Shown piece after piece: positions 31,933-43,093 of a stretch of DNA of 64,000 nucleotides. The notes beneath the pieces are model-generated. The model was not told the DNA's origin. It searched no databases and was given only the letters and a program-made list of their open reading frames with translations. Position 1 is the first letter of the stretch; each line of letters begins with the position of its first letter. The translations under genes and the position numbers were made by a program. The DNA is from Gambelia wislizenii (Eukaryota; Chordata; Lepidosauria; Squamata; Crotaphytidae), in assembly GCA_030847615.1 (NCBI GenBank), contig JAUMIR010000001.1, positions 34,578,501-34,642,500 of the forward strand, given 5' to 3'.

Positions 31933-34237
31933 AGTTAATATAATTTTTATTCAATATAAGTTTCAAACACATATATACAAACACAGACAAAAATATCAAA
32001 CATATAAGACATATACAAAAACACATATTAAACATACTAAACATTTAACATTTCCCTTCCCCCCACTTTAAAATTGACTTCCCATATCTCTCTGACTACT
32101 TTTCTAATTTTTTCCCCCAATTTACCCCTCTCCTAATAATGATTATTTAATCAATTCTTCTATTATTTATTATTAACCATGTCCCTAGATATACATATTC
32201 TAAATATAACATTAATATATTTCAAACATTTCTTTTATATAACAATATTTAACAATAATTGTTATTTAATTAATAATCATATTGTAAATCCCATAGTATT
32301 AAATTCTCCATAATTATGTGTATAGTATTCAATAAGTGGTTCCCAGTTATTTATGAAGTTTTCATTTGTCTTATTTTTTATCCAATTTGTTAATTTATCT
32401 AACAATGCATACTCCATAATTTTCCCCATCCATTCTTCATAATTTGGTATCTCATTGGTCTTCCATTTCCTTGCATAAATCACTCTAGTGGCAGTAATCA
32501 TATAATTAATTACTTTGCTATATTTTCTTTCAAAGTTATTTTTCAAATCTAACATGTTTAGTAGATATAATTCCGGACTTTTTCTTATTTTAGTTTTTAA
32601 TATGTTCTCCATCCATTTATTAATTTTAAACCAGTATCTCTTTGCTCTATTGCACTTCCACCATATGTGAAAGAAGGTACCTAATTGTTTCTGGCATTTC
32701 CAACATCTGTCTGAGGTATTTTTATATATCTTTGCCATTTTTTGCGGGGTTATATACCATTTATACATTATTTTGTAATAATTCTCTTTAATATTATTTG
32801 AACATGTGAATTTTAAACCTTTAGTCCAAACCTCCTCCCATTGTTCTAAATTTAATTGGTGTCCCATGTTTTGAGCCCAGTCTATCATGCACTTTTTAAT
32901 TTGCTCCTCTTCTGTATTGTATCTTAGCAGTATTTTATATATCTTGCTAATTAAGTGGCCTTCTTCCAAGCGTATCAATTTTTCTAGTTCTGATTTATCA
33001 TCCGAGTATTGGAATTCTTTCAAGTCTTCTTTAACCCTCTCTTTTAATCGATAATAATTTAGCCATTGCATTTTTATCCCTTCACTTTCCAACCGTTGTT
33101 TATCCTTTATTTTCTCTTTTTTCTAATATATCTCTATATTTTAACCATTGTTCCACTTTTAATTCTTTTTTACATAATGCTTCTTGTGGCGTTAGCCAAT
33201 CTGGTAATTTAGGATTTATTATTTTCTTATATTTACTCCAAACTTTTATTAACGATCTTCTAATACTATGATTTTTAAATTCAGCATTTATTTTGACTTT
33301 GTTATACCAAAGATAGCCATGCCAACTCATTCTGATTTCATGTCCTTCCAAATCTAATTCTCTTTTATCATCAAGTATAATCCATTGCTTAATCCATATT
33401 AAACACGTGGCTTCATAATATACCTTTAAGTCTGGTAGACCTAATCCTCCTCTTTCTTTATCTTCTATCAATAATTTCCATTGGATCCTAGGCCTTTTTT
33501 TTATCCCAGATAAATTTTGTTAACTCCCTTTGCCATTTCTTAAAAGTTTCATTTGATATTATAATTGGTAAAGTTTGGAACAGAAATAATAATCTTGGCA
33601 ATATGTTCATTTTTATGGCTGCAATTTTTCCTAATAGGGATAGATTTAAGTCTTTCCATCTAACTAAATCTAGGTTGATTTCTCTCCAAATTTTTTCATA
33701 GTTATTTGCAAATAGCTGTTGAGTTTTTTCTGTTATATTTATTCCTAAGTATTTTGCCATTTTCACAATTTGAAATCCTGTTTTTGTACTCAATTGTTCT
33801 TTTTCTGTTTTGTCCATATTTTTTTGTTAGAATCTTTCTTTTATCTGTATTTATTTTAAAACCTGCATATTTTCCAAATTCTCCTATCATTTGTAATACC
33901 GGATCTATACTTTTCAAGGGCTCCTCTATCATAATAACTAGATCATCAGCAAAGGCTTTTAATTTAAATTCCTCTTTTCCAATTTTAATTCCTCTAATTT
34001 CTTTATCTCATCTTATATTTGAATTCAAAATTTCCAAAGCTAATATAAACAGCAATGGTGATAGAGGGCATCCCTGCCTTGTTCCTCTCTCAATGTTTAT
34101 TATTTCCGTTGATTTGTCATTGATTATTAGTTTAGCTTTTTGATCAGTATAGATTGCTTATACCCAATTATAAAAATTCTCTCCTAATTTCATTTCCTTC
34201 ATTACTTCTAAGAAAAATTGCCAATGTAATCTGTCGA
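31933..34237 (-). mobile_element. L1 LINE, 5' truncated, 12-bp TSD, no poly(A)
   Basis: A minus-strand L1 of 2.3 kb lying exactly between the two TGCAGTATCTTC copies and inside repeat R. At its 3' end an AATAAA signal occurs about 13 bases before the junction, but no A-run follows. It is truncated 5' just after RT motif A (first residues read DRLHWQFFL). It belongs to a different L1 lineage from the one at 488-3775, since the protein is clearly divergent. Confidence 0.88.
32277..34236 (-). pseudogene. L1 ORF2 RT/C-terminal remnant, frameshifted
   Basis: Open blocks on the minus strand: 32277-33092 (271 codons, C-terminal domain with a CWKCQKQ...HIWWKC knuckle), 33100-33471, 33488-33817 and 33702-33932. 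The catalytic KAFADDLVIM block is at about 33935-33965. At least three frameshifts separate them. The part before FADD lacks motif A. Together they cover RT motif C to the ORF2 end of a normal L1, in order. The reading frames remain long, so decay is moderate. Confidence 0.88.
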
Positions 34238-34317
34238 TGCAGTATCTTCTAGTTTGTGTGCTCTTCTTCATTAATAACTTTTGCCACCTTGATCACCCTC
34301 TGATGTTTTGCTAACGT
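34238..34317 (+). repeat. Repeat R, copy 2, right part
   Basis: TGCAGTATCTTCTAGTTTGT, then TCTTCATTAATAACTTTTGCC and CTCTGATGTTTTGCTAACG, continuing repeat R across the L1. Confidence 0.65.
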
Positions 34318-34522
34318 TTCTCCCCACTGCTGAGCTAAATTAAGAGCAAACTACTTTTACTCTTTGAGCTCAGTTTTAAGTAATGGAAGTATGCAGAGGA
34401 CAAAGCAGGGAAGTCGGGGGAGTAGAGAGAAACCAGGACCTTTTATGAGCATCTGAAAAAATGGGATGACTGGATTAATCCAGACTGTCCCTGACAAATC
34501 AGGACAGTTGGAGAGTGTGCAT
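34318..34522 (-). repeat. Repeat R, copy 3, reverse
   Basis: The reverse complement carries CCAACTGTCCTGATTTGTCA, GGGACAGTCTGGATTAAT and a GAGCTCAAAGAGTAAAAGTAG block as in the other copies. It abuts copy 2 in opposite orientation. Confidence 0.65.
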
Positions 34523-34634
34523 TGGCTCTGGCCCTGAAGAGGGCCCCTCTCCATCCAACAGTGCCGCCAAGCCTTGTCTGCCAGCCTTGCAGTGGGGGAG
34601 CTTGTACATGTACAGAAAGGGGTCATATTCTTGG

Positions 34635-34853
34635 GCCAAATCCACACTACACAAATAATCCCATTTGAAACTGGATTATTTGCCATGGCTCCTTCCTTTG
34701 GAATCCTAGGATTTGTAGTTTGGTGAGGCACCAGCTCTTTTGGCAGAGAAGGCTAAAGACCTTGTAAAACTACAAATCCCAGGATTCCATAGGAAGGAGC
34801 CATGGCAAATAATCCAGTTTTAAATGGGATTATTTGTATAGTGTGGATTTGGC
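34635..34853. mobile_element. Fold-back MITE, near-perfect palindrome
   Basis: The two ~100-bp arms are reverse complements at roughly 90%: GCCAAATCCACACTACACAA left versus its inverse from TATAGTGTGGATTTGGC right, continuing through GGATTATTTGCCATGGCTCC and CTACAAATCCCAGGATTCC. Only a short loop separates the arms. No clear TSD. Related, more diverged hairpins lie at 35945, 38438 and 46802. Confidence 0.85.
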
Positions 34854-35807
34854 TTTAGACATTCTCCAGGGCTCCAGCTTCCTTAACCCACCCTGGAATA
34901 CCGGGAATCTTTCATTCTGTCCCACAGTTAATATGTGAAATCTTAGGCCACGCGCAATTGTTTCCACTTGTCAGGTGGTTTCCACTGAACTCGCTAGCCC
35001 TAACATTTCTGGGCCTATTATCCAATATTCTGCCCTACATTAGCATCCCCCAATCCCCACTATATCTCTGGGGGAGGTGGACTGACCTCCCCTCAGTGTC
35101 ATCCGTGTTGACATTTGTTTGCCTTCTGCAACAGGTTGGCTTTAGGCTTGATAACCTTCAAACTAATTAAGACCATAGGCTTTAGGCCTATTCACACTGG
35201 CTTTAGCCCTTGCAAGGGACAACTGTGTCAGCAAATTGGTCCATTTTTTCAAAGTGTCAGATTGGAGATGGAAGTTTGCTGTTCCCCAATCCAGGTGTGG
35301 AAAGGATGTGGGGATTACTTTCCTCCCATGGGGTAGAAACAAAGAACACGATTAAGGGCTGATGAGATGGAAAGAAGGTTGCCTGCAGGAGGGCTAAATC
35401 TCCCCCTGGTGAAACCTGAGCTGTTACCCATATTGGTACAGTGCCTGTCAGGCTTTATAGATAGTGTTAGAAGCAATCACACTGAAGATGCTGGGGGCGG
35501 GGGTGGGGTGCGATGTATGGAGAGTGCAGGAGGACACAGAAAGGGCAAAGAAATGGGAAGCAGTCACTCATACCAGAAGAACATATCAGAAGACATATTG
35601 GGAAAGGGGTTAAACACCACCCCTGGAGTGTCAAGCATCAACAGACTCACAGAGGGGATAAAGAGGAAGCAGAAGACCCATCCCTTGGCTCTGGCCCAGC
35701 TCAAAGGACCAATATAACTCATCCACTCTCACTGATGCAGATTTATATCTTTCCCCCAGAAGGGATCCAGCCAGCCAGCAAAACCTGGACAAGAAGGGCA
35801 TGGAAAT
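34854..35807. other. Unassigned stretch
   Basis: No repeat family or exon recognised. Two overlapping frames of 116 and 148 codons (35367-35959) have no known motif. Confidence 0.4.
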
Positions 35808-35890
35808 GTAACTTTTGTGGACTACAACTTGCCATGCTAACTGAGGGATGCTGGCAGATGCTTCGTGTTGTAGTCCTCAAATATAACCTT
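35808..35890. mobile_element. Small hairpin MITE fragment
   Basis: TTGTGGACTACAACTTGCCA and, inverted, GTTGTAGTCCTCAAA form the arms of a GACTACAACTCCC-type MITE. Confidence 0.45.
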
Positions 35891-35944
35891 TCCCAGAGTT
35901 GTACTGATGGGAAATATATATCAAGAGGCCCCTTCATGTACAGA

Positions 35945-36115
35945 ATTATAGTGCTATGATTCCATTTTCATGATTCAGTCCTATGGAATCCTGCGATATG
36001 GAGTTGAGGAAGGCGAATTTAGCTCTACCATCTCACCAAACTACACAGGATAGAACCATGGCAGTTAAAGTGGAATCACTGCACTATACTTATGTAGCGT
36101 GAATGGGTCCCAAAT
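35945..36115. mobile_element. Fold-back MITE, diverged
   Basis: ATTATAGTGCTATGATTCCA at the left and, inverted, TGGAATCACTGCACTATA at the right, with CCATGGCAGTTAAAGTGG in the right arm. Same broad family as 38438-38640. Confidence 0.55.
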
Positions 36116-36440
36116 CCACATCAGTATGATCTGCAGCATGAACTGTGCTCTCTTGTGGTGGGTTGGATCCTTGACCCACGTTCTAGATACATTTGGGCCT
36201 ATCTTAACACAGCCTCTCTGCACAACCACCTTACCACTTAAGAGCAGAGCTCTCTCAGAAGGTTTATTTCTGTAAGAGCCCAACGAGTGAACCAGGAATA
36301 CTTACTTCCACTATAAATTAACTAGGTTATCTTAAGCAAGTCCTGCTTTTTTTTCAGTATCCCATTGATAGTATGGAGTTTTTAAAAGACCTGCCTTATA
36401 TAGTATTGTATCTGAAGAGCTTTGAACACTAAACAGCAAT
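36116..36440. other. Unassigned stretch
   Basis: Nothing recognised. Confidence 0.4.
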
Positions 36441-36530
36441 GATGATTTCCTGCATGGCAGGGGTTGGACTGGATGGCCCTCGTGGTCTCTTCTAACTCTA
36501 CAATTCTATGATTTTATGATTCTATGATAT
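36441..36530 (+). mobile_element. CR1 LINE 3' terminus (short)
   Basis: TTTCCTGCATGGCAGGGGTT, GGACTGGATGGCCCTCGTGG, and a CTATGATTTTATGATTCTATGAT end. Confidence 0.88.
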
Positions 36531-36549
36531 GAAGATGATGATGATTTAG

Positions 36550-36675
36550 GAGGAAATGATTTAGTTGGGATTTAGTCCCAACTAGAGTCATTGATTCAAC
36601 TGATAAATTGTGAATTCACAGATAGGAAAATCCAACTGATTCAGTGGTTCCACTTTAGTCAAGACTAACAATAAT
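36550..36675. mobile_element. Fold-back MITE (second copy of the 15725 family)
   Basis: The arms GGGATTTAGTCCCAACTAGAG and TTTAGTCAAGACTAAC flank TCATTGATTCAACTG / CAACTGATTCAGTGG. Confidence 0.5.
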
Positions 36676-36799
36676 ACTGATATTTGTTGCTTGCTGCTGC
36701 TTTTTGGAACCTTATCATTCTAAATTCCAAATAAATCTCCCCTCATTTTAACCCGATATTGTTAATTCTTGATAGATGAAGCAAAAGGGGGAAAATATT

Positions 36800-36866
36800 G
36801 TGCATTCCTGCATGGCAGGGTGTTGGACTTGATGGCCCTTGTGGTCTCCTCCAACTCTTCCAAGTA
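36800..36866 (+). mobile_element. CR1 LINE 3' terminus (very short)
   Basis: TTCCTGCATGGCAGGGTGTT then GGACTTGATGGCCCTTGTGG. Confidence 0.8.
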
Positions 36867-37539
36867 CAAACTGTACAAGTGGAGCTCACTGCAAATTTTT
36901 AAGGCTGGTTAATTTTGGGGAGTGGCTTTTCTGACTCTGTGGGGTCCACATGCCCTTCTCAACAGAATGATTCTCTTTTCTGCAATCTGGTCTGTTCAAT
37001 GGATAGGAATACCCACCTCCAGTTGCCAGCTTTGCAGTGGTTTCTGCTGCTGTGTATTTCACAGGGGTTTAAGTTGCAGCCATTCACAGGTGATCCTCAT
37101 GCTTATTATCTCCAGGGCTGTGAGAAGCCTCCCCCTGCTAATTCTTGCCAGTCAAGCCACTGATAAAGGTACATGAGTTACAAAGCTGGAAAGCCTGAAT
37201 GGAGCAAGGAGGGATGGGTACATTGCCCCCTCCCCAGTAAGAATTCTGGCCTGCAAAGGAAATTTCCCCAAATTTCTAGCATTGCAGAGAGTGAGACAAT
37301 GATTATCATTCACAGCCAGAATTCTTATATTTGTTGGATTCATATTCCCTTGGTAACTTTGCCTACTCCTGCTCTATAGATGCCTAAACAGTATTTCTAA
37401 ATACTCAACTAAAGTTTTAAGTCACTGCAATGTGAGGTATTTAGGCACAGAATGAAAGTTGGAGGGGGGTGGACACAGAATTTTTATTGAGGAGACAATG
37501 CCTTCAATCAAATGCTTCCAATGCCCCTGATAGCCACAC
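36867..37539. other. Unassigned stretch
   Basis: Nothing recognised. Confidence 0.4.
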
Positions 37540-38340
37540 CCCTCAATGGAGCATGGTTGATGGGAGTATTGTGTTTAGTTCTAGGCACCTCATTTTAAGG
37601 ATACATGGGATCACCATAAGTGAACAGGTATCTTGAAGGCACACACACACACAAGTTGGAGTAGGTTCAAAGAAAGGCACCCAGGACGATAAGAGGTATG
37701 GAGAACAAAACAGATGAGGAAAGGTTGAAGAAGCTGGGCATGTTCAGCCCAGTGAAGAGAAGAGAGGGATATGCATGCAATTTAAATATCTAAAGGAAGG
37801 TTTGCCACAGACAGGAGGGGGAAGATTTGTTTCTGCTGTCCCAAAGGATAGGACCAAGTCTAACAGTTATAAGTTACAGGAGGATAGATTTTTGGACATT
37901 ATAAGGAATGTCTTGACAGTATGAGAACCAGCGTGGAGTAGTGGTTGGAGCGTTGGACTATGACTCTGCAGACCAGGGTTCAAATTCCTGCTTGGCCATG
38001 GAAATCCACTGGGTGACCTTGGGCAAGTCACACATTCTCAACCTCAGAGGAAAGCAAAGGCAACCCCCCTCTGAACAAATATTGCCAAGAAAACCCGTGA
38101 TAGGGTCATCTTAGGGTTGCCTTAAGTCAGAAACAACTTGATGACACACAACAACACTAAAGAGCAGTTTGGCAATGGAACCAATTGTCTAGCAGGTGGT
38201 AGAGTCTCTTTCTCTGGACATCTTCAGAAAGAGGCTGGACAGTGACCTGCTGGGGATGCTCTAGCTGTAATTCCTGCATTCAGCAGAAGGTTGGGCATGA
38301 TGACCTGTGGAACCCCTTCCAACTCTATGATTCTATAATC
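37540..38340 (+). mobile_element. CR1 LINE 3' portion, old, with two SINE insertions
   Basis: The left part includes the decayed ORF2 end (GGCACCCAGGACGATAAGAG, TTGAAGAAGCTGGGCATG), and the right part (38156-38340) continues AGAGCAGTTTGGCAATGGAA to CCAACTCTATGATTCTATAA. A Sauria-type SINE (37921-38155) and a short SINE tail (about 37607-37655) interrupt it. Confidence 0.82.
37921..38155 (+). mobile_element. Sauria-type SINE inside CR1
   Basis: GAACCAGCGTGGAGTAGTGG, GGGTGACCTTGGGCAAGTCA and a tail ending ACAACTTGATGACACACAAC. CR1 sequence is continuous across it (TCTTGACAGTA | AGAGCAGTTTGG). Confidence 0.9.
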
Positions 38341-38437
38341 AGTGACACCTCTTGAGCATCTAGAAACCTTTCCACATCCCTGTTCCCAGAATGAAGCTTG
38401 GTGTCCCTTATGACACTGCAAGCTTACTGTACCTAAA

Positions 38438-38640
38438 TAGTGCCCTTCCACACTACACAATTATAGCACTATAAATCTACAGTTCTATTCTATGCTTCCA
38501 TCCTATGGGATTCTGGGATTTGCAGTTTGGGGAAGAGTAATTTGAATTCTCAGCCAAACTACAGTTCCTAGGATTCCATAGAATGCAGCCATGGCCGATA
38601 AAGTGGAATCAAAGTGCTATAATTGTGTGGTGTGACTTTC
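38438..38640. mobile_element. Fold-back MITE
   Basis: The arms CACACTACACAATTATAGCA and, inverted, TGCTATAATTGTGTGGTGTG flank inverted GGGATTCTGGGATTTGCAG / CTAGGATTCCATAGAATG. TSD not resolved. Confidence 0.75.
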
Positions 38641-40639
38641 CACTGAATCATGACACTCAGTTGGTGACCTTGGACCCCCACCTCTCTCTCTGTACCTGAT
38701 CTACCTCCCAAGATTGTTGTTAGGCTAAAGTAGGGATGAAGTAAACCATTGCACTAGAGGAAACAGCAGCATGTAAATGTCACATGGCCAGTGACACTAG
38801 TTTGGAATCCTCTTGCAAAGTCCTTTAATACATAGGACCCACCATTTAACCACCATTATTTGAGTCATCAGCTGTCAAGCGAGTTACATTACAATCAGAC
38901 TGCTTTGCACTTCTGGGATTTTAGGATGAGAAGACATTGTGGAGTCCTAATGCAGATACGTCCTCCCATGCTCTTGGCCATGTCACTTACCTCTGTATAT
39001 CCCATACAAAAAAGAAGAAGAAGAAGAAGTAAGACTGTGGGCATTAATGAGCTAGTTTGCAAAGCCCTTTGAACATGAAAAGGTGCGATGTTGTGAATGT
39101 TCTATGCATTATTACTGTTAATTAAAACACACCATAATTGCTCCTCACTGCTTCTTCCGACTTTGATGTACTTTGTTTACTGTTTACTAGGAGCTCCTTC
39201 CTCCCTCCCTGTTCTGTTTCAAAATCAAAGGCGTTTCAAATCAGGAGTCCTACTGCCGTGGTTAATTCCCCCCCTCACTTTGCATATTTGCTTCCTAGAG
39301 GAAACAAACCCACAGCTAAGGCTAATGATTGCTGCCATTGTCTCTTCATTAGTAAGAATGCAAAGCCTGATGCTGTTCTTGATAGGAATTCAGGCTTTCA
39401 GAATTGGCTCCACACCCAACCACCCCAAGGTGCTTCTAGCTGGAGACTAATTCTAATCTCCCCAAGGTTGGGCAATTTATTTTTAATGGTCCACCTCTGA
39501 GACATTCATCTAAAACTTCTGCTATTACATTTCATGGATTAGAAGAGTTGCTAATAGGAGTATTAGGCAGGTTTTTACACATTTAAAGCTTTTAGCATTA
39601 CGACACCACCACCTGAGTCAGCCTGAAAGGCAAAAGGGTTCTTGATGTGGAATAAAGGTGCACAGCCCGGCTCATGGTGGATTTTTACTTTTTAAGAAAG
39701 AACTGCGATATAAACATAAATACAAAGTGATTAATCCTCTTGGTTAAAAGAGATCTGGAAATGTACAAGCCTTGTAAATTAAATACTACATGTTCATAGA
39801 TGAATGATCCCTAACCATGTATTATTTACACTAATATGATTTCACTTGAAACTACTGTAAGATTTATCTAAATTAAAAGACTTCATGTGAGCAAAGAGAG
39901 AGTGAATGCATAATCTGGCTCATCAAATCTTTATGGCAAACTTTATATTTTAGCAGCAGCGCAATAAAGGATGCCTTTAAAGACCATTTTCATGCCAGTT
40001 TGGGATTACCCCATGAAACCACTTGGGAAACTCAGCTGGAAAAAAAACATTCCAGACTCCTTTGCTGAATTGCTGTGTGGAGGGGTAACATTCTCCTGTT
40101 GACTTTTCACTTGTACCTGAACATGTCCCATCTGAAAAAGTCACCAGCTAGTCGTAGAACTGCCTGTATTCCCAATTTTTTGCTTCAACAGCACATCCTC
40201 AAAATTATTTGCAAGGCGAATTCATAAGAAAAGGACAAACTATTATCATGCCTTTAAATGTGTTTTTGTAAATGCATTTGAAATACTGCATGCTTTCCCA
40301 TTTTTAAAAGGGTATCACAATGTTGTAGAAGTGCAGCAAAGGGGAGCATTTAGGGATATTTGTTTACAGAAAACAGAAGATAAAGGGGTGGGTATAGGCA
40401 AATGGCAAATTATATTTGGGGAAGTGGACAGACGAAAAAATAATCTCATCTCATAATATGAGAATTTGGGATTTTACTATTGAATTGATGAGTGGTACAT
40501 TCAGGAAAAGCAAAAGAAAGTACTTTACTCCTTTAACATAATTAATGTATGGAACTGGCTGCCCTGAAAATGGCTAAATGGCTTTCAAAGGGGATTTGAC
40601 AAATTCACAGAGTATATAGGTCAGAATTTGGAAAAATGC
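38641..40639. other. Long repeat-poor stretch
   Basis: Apart from a short (AAG)n at 39012-39030, I see no repeats over 2 kb. Even composition, for example about 39500-40000, would suit conserved non-coding DNA, but without an alignment this is only a possibility. Overlapping frames of 117 and 120 codons near 39100-39500 show no domain. Confidence 0.4.
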
Positions 40640-40894
40640 CTCTCTCTCTTTGGACTACAGCTCCCAGAATCTTTCAGCCAGGATTGCCATTGGCTTAGAG
40701 GGTTAACCAAAATCATATATTTATTTGCCTCTTTGTGTTTGCTTCTTTTCAACTTCTATGTTCACTTTCATTTCAAACACAGCTTGAACTGAGTATAGTT
40801 TTTTTAAAACAACAACAACAACAATAAAACCAACACGTAAATAAAAGATAAACATTATGGTCCCATACACAGGCATTCAAATTTTCAGTTTTAA

Positions 40895-41168
40895 CATCTG
40901 AGTCTGGTCAAGATGGCAAACATTAGTAATGAGGAAGAATACACAGAGTAGGAGAGCTGCAGCAGTTTGCTTTTGCCTGATCCTCCCGGGAAGAACAAGA
41001 TTCTGCCTCCTCCTGTCCTCTCCCCCCACTGAGGTGAAGTAAAGCAAGGATGCGGGGTGAAAGTGAGAGGAAGAGAGAGAAGCTGAGACATTTTAAAAGC
41101 AGCTAAAAAAGTGGGACAACAGAGTATTAACTGGGACTGTCCCTGCCAAATCCAGACTGTTGGAGCAT
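40895..41168 (-). repeat. Repeat R, copy 4, reverse
   Basis: The reverse complement starts CCAACAGTCTGGATTTGGCA and contains TAGCTGCTTTTAAAATGTCTC, GGCAAAAGCAAACTGCTGCA and TTTGCCATCTTGACCAGACT. Uninterrupted. Confidence 0.75.
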
Positions 41169-41189
41169 ATGCTTATGTAGGGGCTAAAA

Positions 41190-41578
41190 CAGTGGTTCTT
41201 AACCTTTTCTTTTCCAGGGATCCCCTTTAAATATCTTTTGTTGCCATGGCCTCCCAAGACTTAACTCAAGATTTAAAACCCTAACAACAACAACAACCAA
41301 TTAACAATTAAACCATCCATTAAACCTTCCCTCAGAGTCTGACTTTTCTCCTGTTTCTTCCTGCCAGTTTGTGGCTGAGCTGGATTGAACAGCAATGTGG
41401 AAGCCCAGCCAGCCAGCCAGCCAGCCAGCCAGCTAGCCAGACTTTGCCTTGGCTCCTATCATTTGGCCACTCCACTGTGGGGAGGAAGTGGGCTGAGTAG
41501 CCTTCAAGCCTTCACGGGCTCCCTGTGAGGACATTGTGGCCCCTTGGGGATCCACAGACCACAGGCTAAGAACTACTG
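41190..41578. mobile_element. hAT non-autonomous transposon, perfect 8-bp TSD
   Basis: Termini CAGTGGTTCTTAACC and GGCTAAGAACTACTG (inverted, two mismatches). The 8-bp duplication GGCTAAAA is at 41182-41189 and 41579-41586. CAGTG ends plus an 8-bp TSD identify hAT. The 389-bp body contains a (CCAG)n tract at 41408-41438 and no transposase. Confidence 0.93.
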
Positions 41579-41632
41579 GGCTAAAATGTTGGGCCTTGAT
41601 GTGAATAACCAGCGTTCAGGGACTGCTGGAGA

Positions 41633-41830
41633 TCATAGAATCATAGAATTGTAGAGTTGGAAGAGACCACGATGGCCATCCAGTCCAACCCCATTCTGCC
41701 ATGCAGGAAATCACGATCAAAGCATCCCTGTCAGATGGCCATCCAGCCTCTGTTTAAAGACTTCCAAGGAAGGAGACCCCACCATGTTCTAAGGGAGTGT
41801 GTTCCACTGCCGAATAGCTCTTACTGTTCT
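41633..41830 (-). mobile_element. CR1 LINE 3' end
   Basis: ATCATAGAATCATAGAATTG, GGCCATCCAGTCCAACCCC, truncated after CCACTGCCGAATAGCTCTTA. Confidence 0.9.
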
Positions 41831-42039
41831 CTGTACCTCTGCTGGTGTGCCATCAGCTTAGTTCAGAAGATTTGCTACATTCGTTCACTTCTATTTTTTT
41901 GAGAATTCAGTCTGTTAAAAGTTACATTTGAAAGGCTGGATTGAGTGCTGGGCTTCTATATCTGCAACGTCCCTTATCTTTCCTTTCTTCTTCCTACATC
42001 CTCCCAAGCCTGCTTCAGAGAGTCCTCCAAAACTCCACA

Positions 42040-42251
42040 GAAAATTGGAGGACACAGGATTCTACCACCCATGGCTTAAAAATACTCTCCCCCCAAAAAT
42101 AACTCCAAAAAGCAAACCTTGATTTTGCCATTTTATATAAGGGACATAATTTTACTACACCATTGTATATAATGGGACTTGAGCATCCACGGATTTTGGT
42201 ATCCACGGGGTGTCCTGGAACCAAACCCCAACGGATACCAAGGGCCAACTG
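42040..42251 (+). mobile_element. Tigger-like MITE, left end missing
   Basis: GCCATTTTATATAAGGGACA, TCCTGGAACCAAACCCCAAC and the terminus AAGGGCCAACTG followed by TA. Confidence 0.8.
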
Positions 42252-42258
42252 TACTAGC

Positions 42259-42540
42259 ATATATTCCAGCTGTCTCAATTTGGCAGGGACACTCCCAATT
42301 AATCTTCTTCCCCCTCTCAGTTTATTTCAAACTGAGTTGAAAGTGCAAAAGCAGTTTGCACTCAGTTGACTCAAGAGGAGAGGAGAATAGGGGTGGAATC
42401 TTGCCCTTTCAACTATGTTCAGGCAAAAGAAATGGTTGCAGTCTCTCCTAGCTTGTCTGTTCTTCCTCATGAATAACTTTTGGCATCTTAACCATACTCT
42501 GGCGTGTCCTGGTTTTTGTCTGTGAAATGTTGGTGATTAT
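42259..42540 (+). repeat. Repeat R, copy 5
   Basis: TCCAGCTGTCTCAATTTGGC, then AGGGACACTCCCAATTAATC, GAGTTGAAAGTGCAAAAGCAG, AGGCAAAAGAAATGGTTGCA and ATAACTTTTGGCATCTTAACC. Complete in order, which makes it a useful reference with copy 4. Confidence 0.75.
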
Positions 42541-42749
42541 ATAGTAGCATGCCACATATTTTTCATTATAAAGGTATACCTCAGTTAACAAAGTAGAAGA
42601 GTTCCTGGTCATTGCTTCTTTAACAGAAAATGTTGGTACCAGAGGCAGAATTAACATTGGAAAGAATAGGAATAGGTTCCTGCACCACAAAAAAGAAGAA
42701 TGGTTCAACAATATATGCATATAAAATAAAGCAACCAAGTCAAGTAAGC

Positions 42750-42838
42750 CTCATAGAATCATAGAATTGTAGAGTTGGAAGAGACCACCAGGGCCATCCA
42801 GTCCAACCCCCTGCCATGCAGGAAATCACAATTAAAGC
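42750..42838 (-). mobile_element. CR1 LINE 3' terminus, cut by SINE
   Basis: CTCATAGAATCATAGAATTG to GCAGGAAATCACAATTAAAGCA, where the next SINE begins. Confidence 0.88.
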
Positions 42839-42966
42839 ATTTATTTATTTATTTATACCCCCGCTCTTCAGCCACAAGGCTGTCAGAGCGGCTTACAATT
42901 TTTTTTAAGCAATAGCAATTTACACATCTACACTGCATTAAGCAGTTTCCAATGTGTGTTAGCTAA
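42839..42966 (-). mobile_element. tRNA-derived SINE (second family) tail, reverse
   Basis: TTTATTTATTTATTTATACC, CCGCTCTTCAGCCACAAGGC, CATTAAGCAGTTTCCAATGT; truncated after GTTAGCTAATG. Confidence 0.8.
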
Positions 42967-43093
42967 TGTCTCATTTTTAGAAGGATTTTGTGAAGAAAAC
43001 ATTAAGTAGTTTTTTAAATGCCATTTTCTTATCAATTCTATGAGCTTTTTGTCCATCCCAAAAATTAACAGAAAGTAAATGGAAAATAAAGAA

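Noticed and set aside
39097..39500. Overlapping 117- and 120-codon ORFs as a small gene
   Set aside because: Two frames open over the same stretch with no motif, consistent with chance.
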